A stretch of DNA of 10,568 nt from an uncultured Ilumatobacter sp. (GTDB lineage Bacteria > Actinomycetota > Acidimicrobiia > Acidimicrobiales > Ilumatobacteraceae), in NCBI GenBank assembly GCA_937905835.1, contig CALCXK010000013.1, positions 1 through 10,568 of the forward strand. Direction: 5' to 3'. Made by a program: the position numbers and the translations under genes. Of this stretch, positions 1-5,400 are shown piece by piece; the first letter of the stretch is position 1, and each line of letters starts with the position of its first letter. The notes under the pieces were generated by a model. That model had not been told where the DNA came from, did no database searches, and saw only the letters and a program-made list of their open reading frames with translations.

Positions 1-56
1 GGCGGGACTGTCGAGCGGCCTGTCAGCGTCGGCTGCTGAGCCCGGCGTGAGGTTGG

Positions 57-80
57 CGTCTGTCTTGCCGTCTGTCTTGC
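57..80. repeat. 12-bp perfect tandem duplication downstream of greA
   Basis: The unit CGTCTGTCTTGC occurs twice with no spacer (57-68 and 69-80), starting 10 bp beyond the greA stop codon. It is seen directly in the sequence. It looks like a local replication-slippage duplication. No U-tract hairpin accompanies it, so there is no reason to call it a terminator. The rest of 1-89 shows no gene that I can support. Confidence 0.6.
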
Positions 81-89
81 GAGTTTGGC

Positions 90-536
90 TCAAACGAAAT
101 CGACGCTCAGCACCTTGACGGTCATCGAACCGTTCGGAGCGTCGTAGGTGATCGAATCGCCGACAGAGGAGCCGTTGAGCGCAGCGCCGAGAGGCGACGT
201 GGAGCTGATGACGTCGGCACCCTCGATCTCCTCTTCCATGTTGCCGATCATGTAGCGCTCGGCCATGTCGTCGGAGTCGCCGTCGTACACAATCTCGTAG
301 ACCTGGTTTTCGACGACCTCGGGCTCGTCGATGAGGTACTCAAGCTGACGGATGCGTCCTTCCATGTGGCCTTGCTCGTCCTTGGCAGCGTGGTAGCCGG
401 CGTTCTCTTTGAGATCGCCCTCTTCTCGCGCCCGTTCGATCTTGTCGGCAACTTCGATCCGTCCGCGCGTGGTGAGATCGTGAAACTCCGCCTGCAAACG
501 CTCGAGGGCGGACTTGGACAACTTCGCTCCAGCCAT
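90..536 (-). CDS. greA: Transcription elongation factor GreA
   Basis: GreA rescues backtracked RNA polymerase by entering the secondary channel and stimulating cleavage of the extruded RNA 3' end. The 148-aa product has the family's usual length. An N-terminal coiled coil (about residues 8-75) is followed by an FKBP-like C-terminal domain (about 80-148) ending in SPLGAAL and PNGSMTVKVLSV. The coiled-coil tip reads REEGDLKENAGYHAAKDEQ, with Asp41 and Glu44 at the positions of the metal-coordinating acidic pair of E. coli GreA. The ATG at 536 is chosen because MAGAKLSKSALERL aligns with other GreA N-termini. The frame stays open to an ATG at 596, but that would add 20 atypical residues. There is no Shine-Dalgarno before 536; a TATCGT box ends 7 nt upstream, suggesting a leaderless mRNA. 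The gene is divergent from leuB. Identity is near certain; the start is likely. Confidence 0.95.
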   Translation of the reverse strand: MAGAKLSKSALERLQAEFHDLTTRGRIEVADKIERAREEGDLKENAGYHAAKDEQGHMEGRIRQLEYLIDEPEVVENQVYEIVYDGDSDDMAERYMIGNMEEEIEGADVISSTSPLGAALNGSSVGDSITYDAPNGSMTVKVLSVDFV

Positions 537-543
537 TTCAGAG

Positions 544-571
544 ACGATAGCGAGCCCAACCCGATTGCGAA
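544..571 (-). promoter_or_regulatory. Putative leaderless promoter of greA
   Basis: On the minus strand, TTCGCA (571-566, four of six matches to TTGACA) lies 16 bp from TATCGT (549-544, a TANNNT -10). The box ends 7 nt before the greA ATG, which places transcription start at or next to the A of ATG. The -35 element sits inside one arm of the inverted repeat 561-635. This is inference from motif and spacing. Confidence 0.45.
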
Positions 572-635
572 GGAGTTGTGAAAGAGGTCCGCCCATTCCT
601 GGCAGTCAAATCATTCGCAACTCCCTCCCAATCGG
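561..635. repeat. 23-bp imperfect inverted repeat in the greA-leuB divergent region
   Basis: The left arm 561-583 and the reverse complement of the right arm 613-635 agree at 19 of 23 positions, sharing the core GGAGTTG and flanks CCGATTG and GAA. The 29-bp centre is 584-612. The left arm carries the candidate -35 of greA. The right arm, on the minus strand, gives GGAGGGAG placed 6 nt before ATG ATT TGA (614-606), a two-codon ORF in frame with the greA extension. The mismatches do not favour one strand as RNA, so a protein-binding operator and an RNA hairpin are both possible. The length and symmetry are direct observations; the function is unknown. Confidence 0.6.
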
Positions 636-655
636 AACCGGTGAGATGATGCGGG

Positions 656-661
656 TAGCCT
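656..661 (+). promoter_or_regulatory. Candidate -10 box of leuB
   Basis: TAGCCT fits TANNNT and ends 9 nt before the leuB ATG, the same gap as the cimA box. No Shine-Dalgarno precedes the gene, so a leaderless or nearly leaderless mRNA is plausible. No convincing -35 hexamer is visible at the usual distance, which keeps this call weak. Confidence 0.3.
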
Positions 662-670
662 CGCCGCCGT

Positions 671-1663
671 ATGACGCACAATATTGCCGTGATCGGTGGC
701 GACGGGATCGGACCCGATGTCACCGCCGAAGCCATCAAGGTCATCCGCGCCGCCGGCGTGGACATCGCTACGACCGAGTTCGATCTGGGTGGCGATCGCT
801 ACCTGCGTGACGGCGAAATCCTGAGCGACGAAACCCTCGATGCGCTCCGGCCGTTTGACAGCATCCTGCTCGGCGCCGTTGGTCACCCCGACGTGAAGCC
901 CGGCGTGATCGAGCGCGGTCTGTTGCTCAAAATGCGCTTCGAACTCGATCTGTATATCAACCAGCGCCCGTTTCTTGGCACCGCTCCGGGTGGCACCGTT
1001 CAGCATGACTTCATCGTCATCCGCGAGAACACCGAGGGCCCGTACGTCGGTGAAGGTGGAGCGCTGCGTGTCGGCACACCCAACGAAGTGGCGACCCAGG
1101 GCTCGGTCAACACGCGCTTCGGTGTCGAACGGTGTATCCGCTACGCCTTCGAGTTGGCTGTCAGTCGCGAGCGCAAGCACGTCACACTGGTCCACAAGAC
1201 CAACGTGCTGTCGTTCGCTGGCGATCTCTGGCAGCGGACCTTCGACGAGGTCGCTGCCAAGTACCCGCAGGTCGGCACCGCCTACAACCATGTTGATGCC
1301 GCCTGCATTTATTTTGTCCAGGACCCGCACCGATACGACGTGATTGTTACCGACAACCTTTTCGGCGACATCCTCACTGACCTCGGCGGCGCAGTATCTG
1401 GCGGCATCGGCCTCGCATCGTCGGCCAACCTCAACCCGGCCCGCACCGGACCGTCGATGTTTGAGCCCGTGCACGGTTCGGCCCCCGACATCGCCGGACA
1501 GAACAAGGCAAACCCGACCGCAGCCATTTTGTCCGCTGCGCTCATGCTCGACTTCCTCGCCGAGGGCGCTGCCGCTGACCGCATTCGTGCGGCCTGTGCC
1601 CAACCGGTTACCGGCAGCACCACAGACGTTGGTGACGCGATTGCTGCCCGCGTGGGAAACTGA
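671..1663 (+). CDS. leuB: 3-isopropylmalate dehydrogenase LeuB
   Basis: LeuB oxidises and decarboxylates 3-isopropylmalate to 2-oxoisocaproate with NAD+ in leucine synthesis. The same enzyme handles 3-methylmalate in the citramalate route to isoleucine, which matters here because cimA is nearby. The 330-aa cytosolic protein shows GDGIGP (10-15), the substrate-binding arginine segment RGLLLKMRFELDLYINQRP (82-100), a catalytic Tyr125 in GPYVGEGG, Lys176 in VHKTNVL, the metal-binding aspartates in TDNLFGDILTD (227-237) and the NAD-site segment FEPVHGSAPDIAG (264-276). Length and motifs match the short actinobacterial LeuB type. The ATG at 671 gives the GDGIGP motif its usual place near the N-terminus. 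The gene is followed after 4 nt by ilvE, so the two are probably co-transcribed. Related dehydrogenases (tartrate, isocitrate) are less likely given the arginine segment and the neighbours. Confidence 0.94.
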   Translation: MTHNIAVIGGDGIGPDVTAEAIKVIRAAGVDIATTEFDLGGDRYLRDGEILSDETLDALRPFDSILLGAVGHPDVKPGVIERGLLLKMRFELDLYINQRPFLGTAPGGTVQHDFIVIRENTEGPYVGEGGALRVGTPNEVATQGSVNTRFGVERCIRYAFELAVSRERKHVTLVHKTNVLSFAGDLWQRTFDEVAAKYPQVGTAYNHVDAACIYFVQDPHRYDVIVTDNLFGDILTDLGGAVSGGIGLASSANLNPARTGPSMFEPVHGSAPDIAGQNKANPTAAILSAALMLDFLAEGAAADRIRAACAQPVTGSTTDVGDAIAARVGN

Positions 1664-1667
1664 TCAC

Positions 1668-2585
1668 ATGCCAATCACACCCACACCGAAGATCTGGATG
1701 AACGGTGAGCTCGTCGACTGGGACAAGGCCCAGGTCCACGTGCTCACCCACACCCTTCACTACGGGACCGGCGTGTTCGAAGGCATCCGCGCCTACGCAA
1801 CCGTCGACGGCCCATCGATCTTCCGCCTCACCGAGCACATCAAGCGCCTGTTCGATTCGGCCAAGATCCTCGGCTTCTCGATCCCGTACACGGTTGATGA
1901 ACTTGTCCAAGCCACCAAGGACACCGTTGCCTCGACTGGGCTTGACTCGTGCTACGTGCGTCCGCTGGCGTATCTCGGGTACGGCGAAATGGGCTTGAAC
2001 ACGCTGCCCTGCTCGACCGACGTCGCTATTGCCTGCTGGCCGTGGGGTGCGCTACTTGGTGACGAGGCAGTCACCAAGGGCGTGCGAATGAAGATCTCTT
2101 CGTGGACCCGTCACGATCACAACACCATGCCGCCTGCCGCAAAGACTGTAGGAAACTACGTCAACTCATCGCTTGCGAAAGTTGAAGCGCTCAAAGCCGG
2201 CTACGACGAGGCAATCATGCTCGCGCCGAACGGTCTCGTTGCCGAATGCACCGGTGAGAACATCTTCGTTGCCCGTCACGGCAAGCTGCTCACCCCGCCA
2301 CTGTCGGCTGGGGCGCTCGAAGGAATCACCCAGAGCACGGTGGGCGCGCTCGCCAACGACCTTGGGTTCGAAGTCAAAGTCGACAACATCGCCCGCAGTG
2401 ATCTCTATATCGCCGACGAAGCCTTTGTCTGTGGCACTGCGGCCGAAGTGAGCTCGATCAACTCGATTGACGACCGCGACATCCCGTGCCCCGGCCCGAT
2501 GACACTGGCGATGTCAGAGGCCTATCTCGCCACGGTGCGCCGCGAGAACCCAAAGTATTTGGATTGGTGCGAACTTACCGTCTGA
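1668..2585 (+). CDS. ilvE: Branched-chain amino acid aminotransferase IlvE
   Basis: IlvE is a PLP-dependent, fold-type IV transaminase that makes leucine, isoleucine and valine from their 2-oxo acids with glutamate as amino donor. The 305-aa product shows GVFEGIRAY (36-43), the PLP lysine Lys159 in PPAAKTVGNYVNS, Glu193 in GLVAECTGENIF (the residue that contacts the pyridine nitrogen) and Thr257 in CGTAAEV (phosphate contact), all close to the E. coli IlvE numbering. The ATG at 1668 is 4 nt after the leuB stop and gives the usual N-terminus, ending in KIWMNGELVDWDKAQVHV. The frame is open further upstream only as a shadow of leuB. Translation is probably coupled to leuB. D-amino acid transaminase or aminodeoxychorismate lyase are alternatives in the fold, but this length, the motifs and the context favour IlvE. 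Confidence 0.94.
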   Translation: MPITPTPKIWMNGELVDWDKAQVHVLTHTLHYGTGVFEGIRAYATVDGPSIFRLTEHIKRLFDSAKILGFSIPYTVDELVQATKDTVASTGLDSCYVRPLAYLGYGEMGLNTLPCSTDVAIACWPWGALLGDEAVTKGVRMKISSWTRHDHNTMPPAAKTVGNYVNSSLAKVEALKAGYDEAIMLAPNGLVAECTGENIFVARHGKLLTPPLSAGALEGITQSTVGALANDLGFEVKVDNIARSDLYIADEAFVCGTAAEVSSINSIDDRDIPCPGPMTLAMSEAYLATVRRENPKYLDWCELTV

Positions 2586-2636
2586 CGGTGGTTCGGCGAC
2601 GTTGTCGCCTTGCGCTCGCTTCATGGGGCCCCCGGA

Positions 2637-2688
2637 TGTTTGCGTGACGATATTGGTGCTCATGCGCACCGATTTCGTTACGCAAACA
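2637..2688 (+). terminator. Strong hairpin downstream of ilvE, possible terminator
   Basis: Arms 2637-2659 and 2666-2688 are complementary at 20 of 23 positions around a 6-nt loop. Two of the three mismatches are G-U or U-G in a plus-strand transcript but would be A-C on the minus strand, so a plus-strand RNA can form 22 of 23 pairs. It starts 52 nt after the ilvE stop, where a terminator of the leuB-ilvE unit would sit. No U-tract follows; actinobacterial terminators often lack one. A palindromic operator or a regulatory RNA element is the alternative. Confidence 0.4.
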
Positions 2689-2730
2689 CAGAGGAACCAG
2701 AAAGAACGGCTCGGGCGGAAAAGCAGAAGA

Positions 2731-2932
2731 GCCCCGGTCAGCGCTGCCAGACCGAAGTCGGCGCGCCTTCCGGGGCCCGTCAGATGGACAGATCCACCAC
2801 TGGTCGTTCGACGGGCGTTAGCCTGCGTCACGACCTGTTCACATCGCCCGTCTCGCCGTTTCCTCCGACCTAAATCGGGGGAGCGTCGAGGTGGGCGATG
2901 TCCGTTTTCGGATGACGTTCGGCAAGCCGAAC
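2731..2932 (+). other. Hairpin-dense segment, candidate structured RNA
   Basis: Successive stems are visible: GCCCCGG 2731-2737 with CCGGGGC 2770-2776; CCCGTC 2776-2781 with GACGGG 2810-2815; a 17-bp arm pair 2842-2858 with 2884-2900 (14 Watson-Crick pairs, 2 G-U pairs possible only on the plus strand, 1 mismatch); TCCG-TTTT-CGGA 2901-2912; and GTTCGG-CAAG-CCGAAC 2917-2932. GC-rich DNA yields some stems by chance, but the nearly continuous packing and the strand-biased wobbles are suggestive. I recognise no Rfam family (not RNase P, tmRNA, 6S or SRP RNA as far as I can see). No promoter is identified. Confidence 0.25.
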
Positions 2933-3441
2933 CCCACCCGATTTGACACCGTTTCACGCTGACCCAGTTGCCCGTGCCATCAAAATTGGTGCCAAAGCAG
3001 ATCCGTCGGTCCAAGGTCCAGTTGGGGTGTTCCTAGGTCGTTCGGTTCTGCACCATTGCTCCGTTGCTGCGCACCGGCCCGAAGGCCGACATCCAGTTCG
3101 GTTGCCTCGCTGATCCGATCGGTTTCCCGAACGACTCCGCAGGTCTCCGTCTTCGCTTGATCCCGAAGGACCTGGCGACCCGGTCTGACCTCACACCTCG
3201 ACCGGTTGCCCGATCTCGGTGCCGACTCCCCGTTGTTCGTGTTTCACCCGAAGGTGCAGTACGAAATCGGTCTGAGATGGCTGTGAGCTCTGTCCTGTTT
3301 CGAATCCGCTGCTCCTCGTCGGCAGTGTGGGCTTGGGCCGAAGCCCCATCCTCACCGCCCCGGTTGGCGTGCGCTTTTCGTAACGTCCTCCAGTAAAGAC
3401 CCGTTGGAATCAAGGGTCAAGGGGTTTTCCGAAAGACACAG

Positions 3442-3527
3442 GGTTATCCCCGAAACTTTCTTGTTACCCCCAGAATTTCGTGGTTCATCCACCGCTTCCC
3501 CACCGTTGGTGCACAGCTCTGTCCACA
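3442..3527. promoter_or_regulatory. Degenerate 20-bp-spaced repeats and DnaA-box-like site upstream of cimA
   Basis: Related units begin at 3442, 3462 and 3482: GGTTATCCCCG, TGTTACCCCCA and GGTTCATCCACC, at a spacing of about two helical turns. CTGTCCACA at 3519-3527 matches the actinobacterial DnaA-box consensus TTGTCCACA except for the first base. The elements lie 50-140 bp before the cimA start and upstream of its putative promoter, so a regulator-binding array is plausible. The similarity of the units is modest. Confidence 0.25.
3499..3511. promoter_or_regulatory. 13-bp dyad CCCACCGTTGGTG upstream of cimA
   Basis: CCCACCGTTGGTG contains the dyad CACC-N3-GGTG. An identical copy lies just downstream of cimA at 5186-5198. 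This copy lies about 33 bp upstream of the candidate -35 of cimA, a normal place for an operator or activator site. Its role is inferred only from position and repetition. Confidence 0.3.
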
Positions 3528-3543
3528 TCTCACAGACGTGGAA

Positions 3544-3571
3544 TTTGGGGTGTTGCATGCTCCCGTATGCT
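3544..3571 (+). promoter_or_regulatory. Putative leaderless promoter of cimA
   Basis: TATGCT (3566-3571) is a good TANNNT -10 box ending 9 nt before the cimA ATG. A poor -35 (TTTGGG, 3544-3549) lies 16 bp upstream. No Shine-Dalgarno precedes the ATG, so a leaderless or 1-3-nt leader transcript is likely. The -10 is the only strong element. Confidence 0.4.
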
Positions 3572-3580
3572 GTTGGGAAT

Positions 3581-5161
3581 ATGCGACACGTCGAAATTTT
3601 TGACACGACCCTGCGTGACGGCTTGCAGGTCGAAGGAGTGTCGGCGACCGTCGACGACAAGCTCCGGATTGCCGAGCAGCTCGATCACCTCGGGGTCCAC
3701 TACGTCGAGGGCGGCTGGCCTGGAGCGAACCCGAAGGACATTGAGTTCTTCGCACGCGCTGCGACGGAGCTGAAGCTGACCACGTCGACGCTCGTTGCAT
3801 TCGGTTCGACCCGTCGCCCTCGCGGCAAGTCTGATGAGGACACGACGCTGCGGAATCTCATCGAAGCCAACACGGCCGCCGTGTGCATTGTTGCGAAGAG
3901 CTCCGAGTACCAGGTCGTCGAAGCAATGCAGACGACGCTCAACGAGGGGGTGGCGATGATTGCCGACAGCGTCCGATTTTTACACGGCGAAGGACGAGCC
4001 GTCCTGGTCGACCTCGAGCACTTCTTTGACGGCTACAAGTCGAACCCCGAATTTTCGCTGCGTGCTCTCGAAGCCGCCGTGGTCAGTGGTGCATCCCACC
4101 TTGTGCTCTGCGACACGAATGGCGGAACTCTGCCCGACGAGGTGTCGGCCATCGTTGCTGACATCAAGGCGCACGTCGGTAACGATGCGATCATTGGTAT
4201 CCATTGCCACGACGACACGGGTTGCGCTGTGGCGAACTCAATGGCGGCGGTCGAGGCCGGTGCGAGCCACGTGCAGGGAACCTTGAACGGCCTGGGGGAG
4301 CGAACGGGCAACACCAACCTCACGACGGTGATCCCGAACCTCCAGCTGAAGCAGGGCTACCAGTGCCTTCCAGAGGGCCGTCTTGTGCGCCTCACGTCGG
4401 TGAGCCACCACGTGGCCGAGACATTGAATCGGGCGGTCAACCCACAGGCTCCCTACGTCGGTTCATCGGCATTCGCGCACAAGGCCGGGCTTCACGCCTC
4501 GGCGATCGCCCGGGCGAAAGATGCCTACGAGCACATCGACCCGGGCGCCGTTGGTAACGGCACCCGCTTCGTCGTGTCCGAGATGGCCGGCCGGGCGACC
4601 ATCCAGATGAAGGCCGATGAATTGGGCCTCGAGATCGACGGAGCTCAGATCAACCAGGTGATTGATGATCTGAAGCGGCTCGAGCACGAGGGGTATCACT
4701 TCGAAGCTGCTGACGCGTCGCTCGAACTCCTGATGCGGCGAGCCATCGGCGGGGTCCCCGAGTTCTTTGAGATTGAGTCGATGCGCGTCATCACCGACGA
4801 GGTGCGCGGCGGCCCGTTTAGCACCGAAGCCACGGTCAAACTCTGGCTGGGCCACGGCGACACTGCCGAACGGCGCGTGTCGATTGCGGAGGGAAACGGC
4901 CCGGTCAATGCGATCGACACCGCATTCCGTGCCGCTGCGGGCGACGCGTTCCCCCAGCTCAGCAGGATTCATCTCACCGACTACAAGGTGCGGATCCTCG
5001 ATGGCGGCAGTGCCACCGGGGCGACCACACGTGTGCTGTTGTCGGCGACGAACGGTCAGCGTGACTGGACCACGATCGGCGTGAGCGCGAACATCATCGA
5101 AGCATCCTGGCGTGCCCTGGAAGACACGCTCGTCTACGGATTGCTCCACACCGATACCTGA
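3581..5161 (+). CDS. cimA: (R)-citramalate synthase, CimA type
   Basis: The enzyme condenses pyruvate with acetyl-CoA to (R)-citramalate, the first step of threonine-independent isoleucine synthesis. The 526-aa product has an N-terminal DRE-TIM metallolyase barrel (about 1-275). It starts with FDTTLRDGLQVEG (7-19), where Arg12 and Asp13 are the catalytic/metal pair, and continues with the CimA-type hallmark YVEGGWPGANPKD (41-53), HCHDDTG with metal ligands His208 and His210, and GLGERTGNTNL (237-247) with Asn243 as third ligand. A linker with SAFAHKAGLHASAI (296-309) follows, then a LeuA-type C-terminal dimer domain (about 385-520) that in relatives binds the feedback inhibitor. The ATG at 3581 is chosen because the barrel starts at residue 2; the frame is open back to 3404. 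The GGWPG segment separates it from LeuA and homocitrate synthase. With leuB and ilvE it covers three steps of the pathway. Isoleucine feedback is inferred from the family. Confidence 0.93.
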   Translation: MRHVEIFDTTLRDGLQVEGVSATVDDKLRIAEQLDHLGVHYVEGGWPGANPKDIEFFARAATELKLTTSTLVAFGSTRRPRGKSDEDTTLRNLIEANTAAVCIVAKSSEYQVVEAMQTTLNEGVAMIADSVRFLHGEGRAVLVDLEHFFDGYKSNPEFSLRALEAAVVSGASHLVLCDTNGGTLPDEVSAIVADIKAHVGNDAIIGIHCHDDTGCAVANSMAAVEAGASHVQGTLNGLGERTGNTNLTTVIPNLQLKQGYQCLPEGRLVRLTSVSHHVAETLNRAVNPQAPYVGSSAFAHKAGLHASAIARAKDAYEHIDPGAVGNGTRFVVSEMAGRATIQMKADELGLEIDGAQINQVIDDLKRLEHEGYHFEAADASLELLMRRAIGGVPEFFEIESMRVITDEVRGGPFSTEATVKLWLGHGDTAERRVSIAEGNGPVNAIDTAFRAAAGDAFPQLSRIHLTDYKVRILDGGSATGATTRVLLSATNGQRDWTTIGVSANIIEASWRALEDTLVYGLLHTDT

Positions 5162-5185
5162 CGTACGACAACTCTGGGATGCGTT

Positions 5186-5198
5186 CCCACCGTTGGTG
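5186..5198. promoter_or_regulatory. Second copy of the 13-bp dyad CCCACCGTTGGTG, downstream of cimA
   Basis: This copy is identical to 3499-3511 and in the same orientation, beginning 25 bp after the cimA stop. It overlaps a small hairpin, TGGGA-TGCGT-TCCCA (5175-5189), which has no U-tract. It lies about 65 bp upstream of the promoter proposed at 5263-5290, so it could serve the gene at 5401 as the other copy would serve cimA. Confidence 0.3.
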
Positions 5199-5246
5199 AC
5201 CTCACACAGCGTTCTATGAATTTCCGCCCCATGAGGTGACTTGCAT

Positions 5247-5276
5247 GTTGACGTCAACGTCGTTGACACAAGTGTC
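5247..5276. promoter_or_regulatory. Two adjacent palindromes, candidate operators
   Basis: GTTGACGTCAAC (5247-5258) is a perfect 12-bp palindrome. Six bases on, GACAC-AA-GTGTC (5265-5276) is a 5-bp dyad with a 2-bp centre. A third GTTGAC half-site at 5262-5267 lies between and partly within them. The second dyad overlaps the perfect -35 at 5263-5268, the usual geometry for a repressor. The regulator is unknown. Confidence 0.45.
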
Positions 5277-5290
5277 CTGAGTGACAAAAT
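5263..5290 (+). promoter_or_regulatory. Putative promoter of the unknown gene at 5401
   Basis: A consensus TTGACA (5263-5268) is followed after 16 bp by CAAAAT (5285-5290, four of six matches to TATAAT). Transcription from about 5297 would leave a leader of about 100 nt containing the palindrome at 5317-5326, unlike the apparently leaderless neighbours. Confidence 0.4.
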
Positions 5291-5316
5291 CTTGGGTGGA
5301 AAGATGGGTGTGCTGA

Positions 5317-5326
5317 CAAGCGCTTG
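5317..5326. promoter_or_regulatory. Palindrome CAAGCGCTTG, LacI-family-like operator
   Basis: This is a perfect 10-bp palindrome with a central CG, flanked by GA and AC so that the outer G-C pair also matches. The AAGCGCTT core resembles LacI/GalR-family operators. It lies within the predicted leader of the gene at 5401, where a bound repressor could block elongation. The family assignment is inference. Confidence 0.3.
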
Positions 5327-5400
5327 ACGAAATCGGGACCGGCCAGGGTCGTGCCGCCCGACGCGTTGCTTCGCGGCGCGGATCCTGTAGAAAGGCATCG

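Larger units (their letters stand above)
2586..3543. other. Long gene-free stretch between ilvE and the cimA promoter
   Basis: I find no believable gene in these 958 bp. The open frames present (for example 2602-2946 and 3064-3396 plus, 3033-3413 minus) encode Arg/Ser/Pro-rich peptides with no recognisable motif. What the stretch does hold is secondary structure: a 23-bp hairpin at 2637-2688, a run of hairpins over 2731-2932, smaller ones at 3075-3088 and 3329-3346, and repeats upstream of cimA at 3442-3527. It could be a long untranslated region, a non-coding RNA locus or a decayed gene; nothing seen decides between them. Confidence 0.6.

Noticed and set aside
20..37. Possible terminator hairpin of greA (TCAGC/GCTGA)
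   Set aside because: Only a 5-bp stem with a 7-base loop and no U-tract on the minus strand, so it cannot be told from chance.
537..596. Longer greA starting at 596
   Set aside because: It would add 20 atypical residues; the acidic tip residues fall at the E. coli positions 41 and 44 only with the start at 536.
611..1603. A 330-codon open frame antisense to leuB
   Set aside because: It mirrors leuB almost end to end, encodes no recognisable motif, and is an expected by-product of GC-rich codon usage opposite a real gene. The same applies to 4463-5398 opposite cimA and 9328-10290 opposite acetoacetyl-CoA synthetase.
2637..2688. Integron attC site
   Set aside because: The hairpin ends do not carry the RYYYAAC and GTTRRRY boxes in attC orientation, there are no extrahelical bases of the expected type, and no cassette or integrase is nearby.
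2602..2946. Possible 114-aa gene after ilvE
   Set aside because: The peptide is Arg/Pro/Ser-rich without motifs, runs straight through the strong hairpin at 2637-2688, and has no ribosome site or promoter-like box.
3291..3312. tRNA T-loop-like sequence TTTCGAATCC
   Set aside because: The flanking bases do not form a T-stem and no acceptor, D or anticodon arms can be placed around it.
3404..3580. N-terminal extension of cimA from an ATG at 3404
   Set aside because: The added residues resemble no citramalate synthase and the catalytic FDTTLRDG segment already begins at residue 7 when starting at 3581. A good -10 box lies inside the extension.
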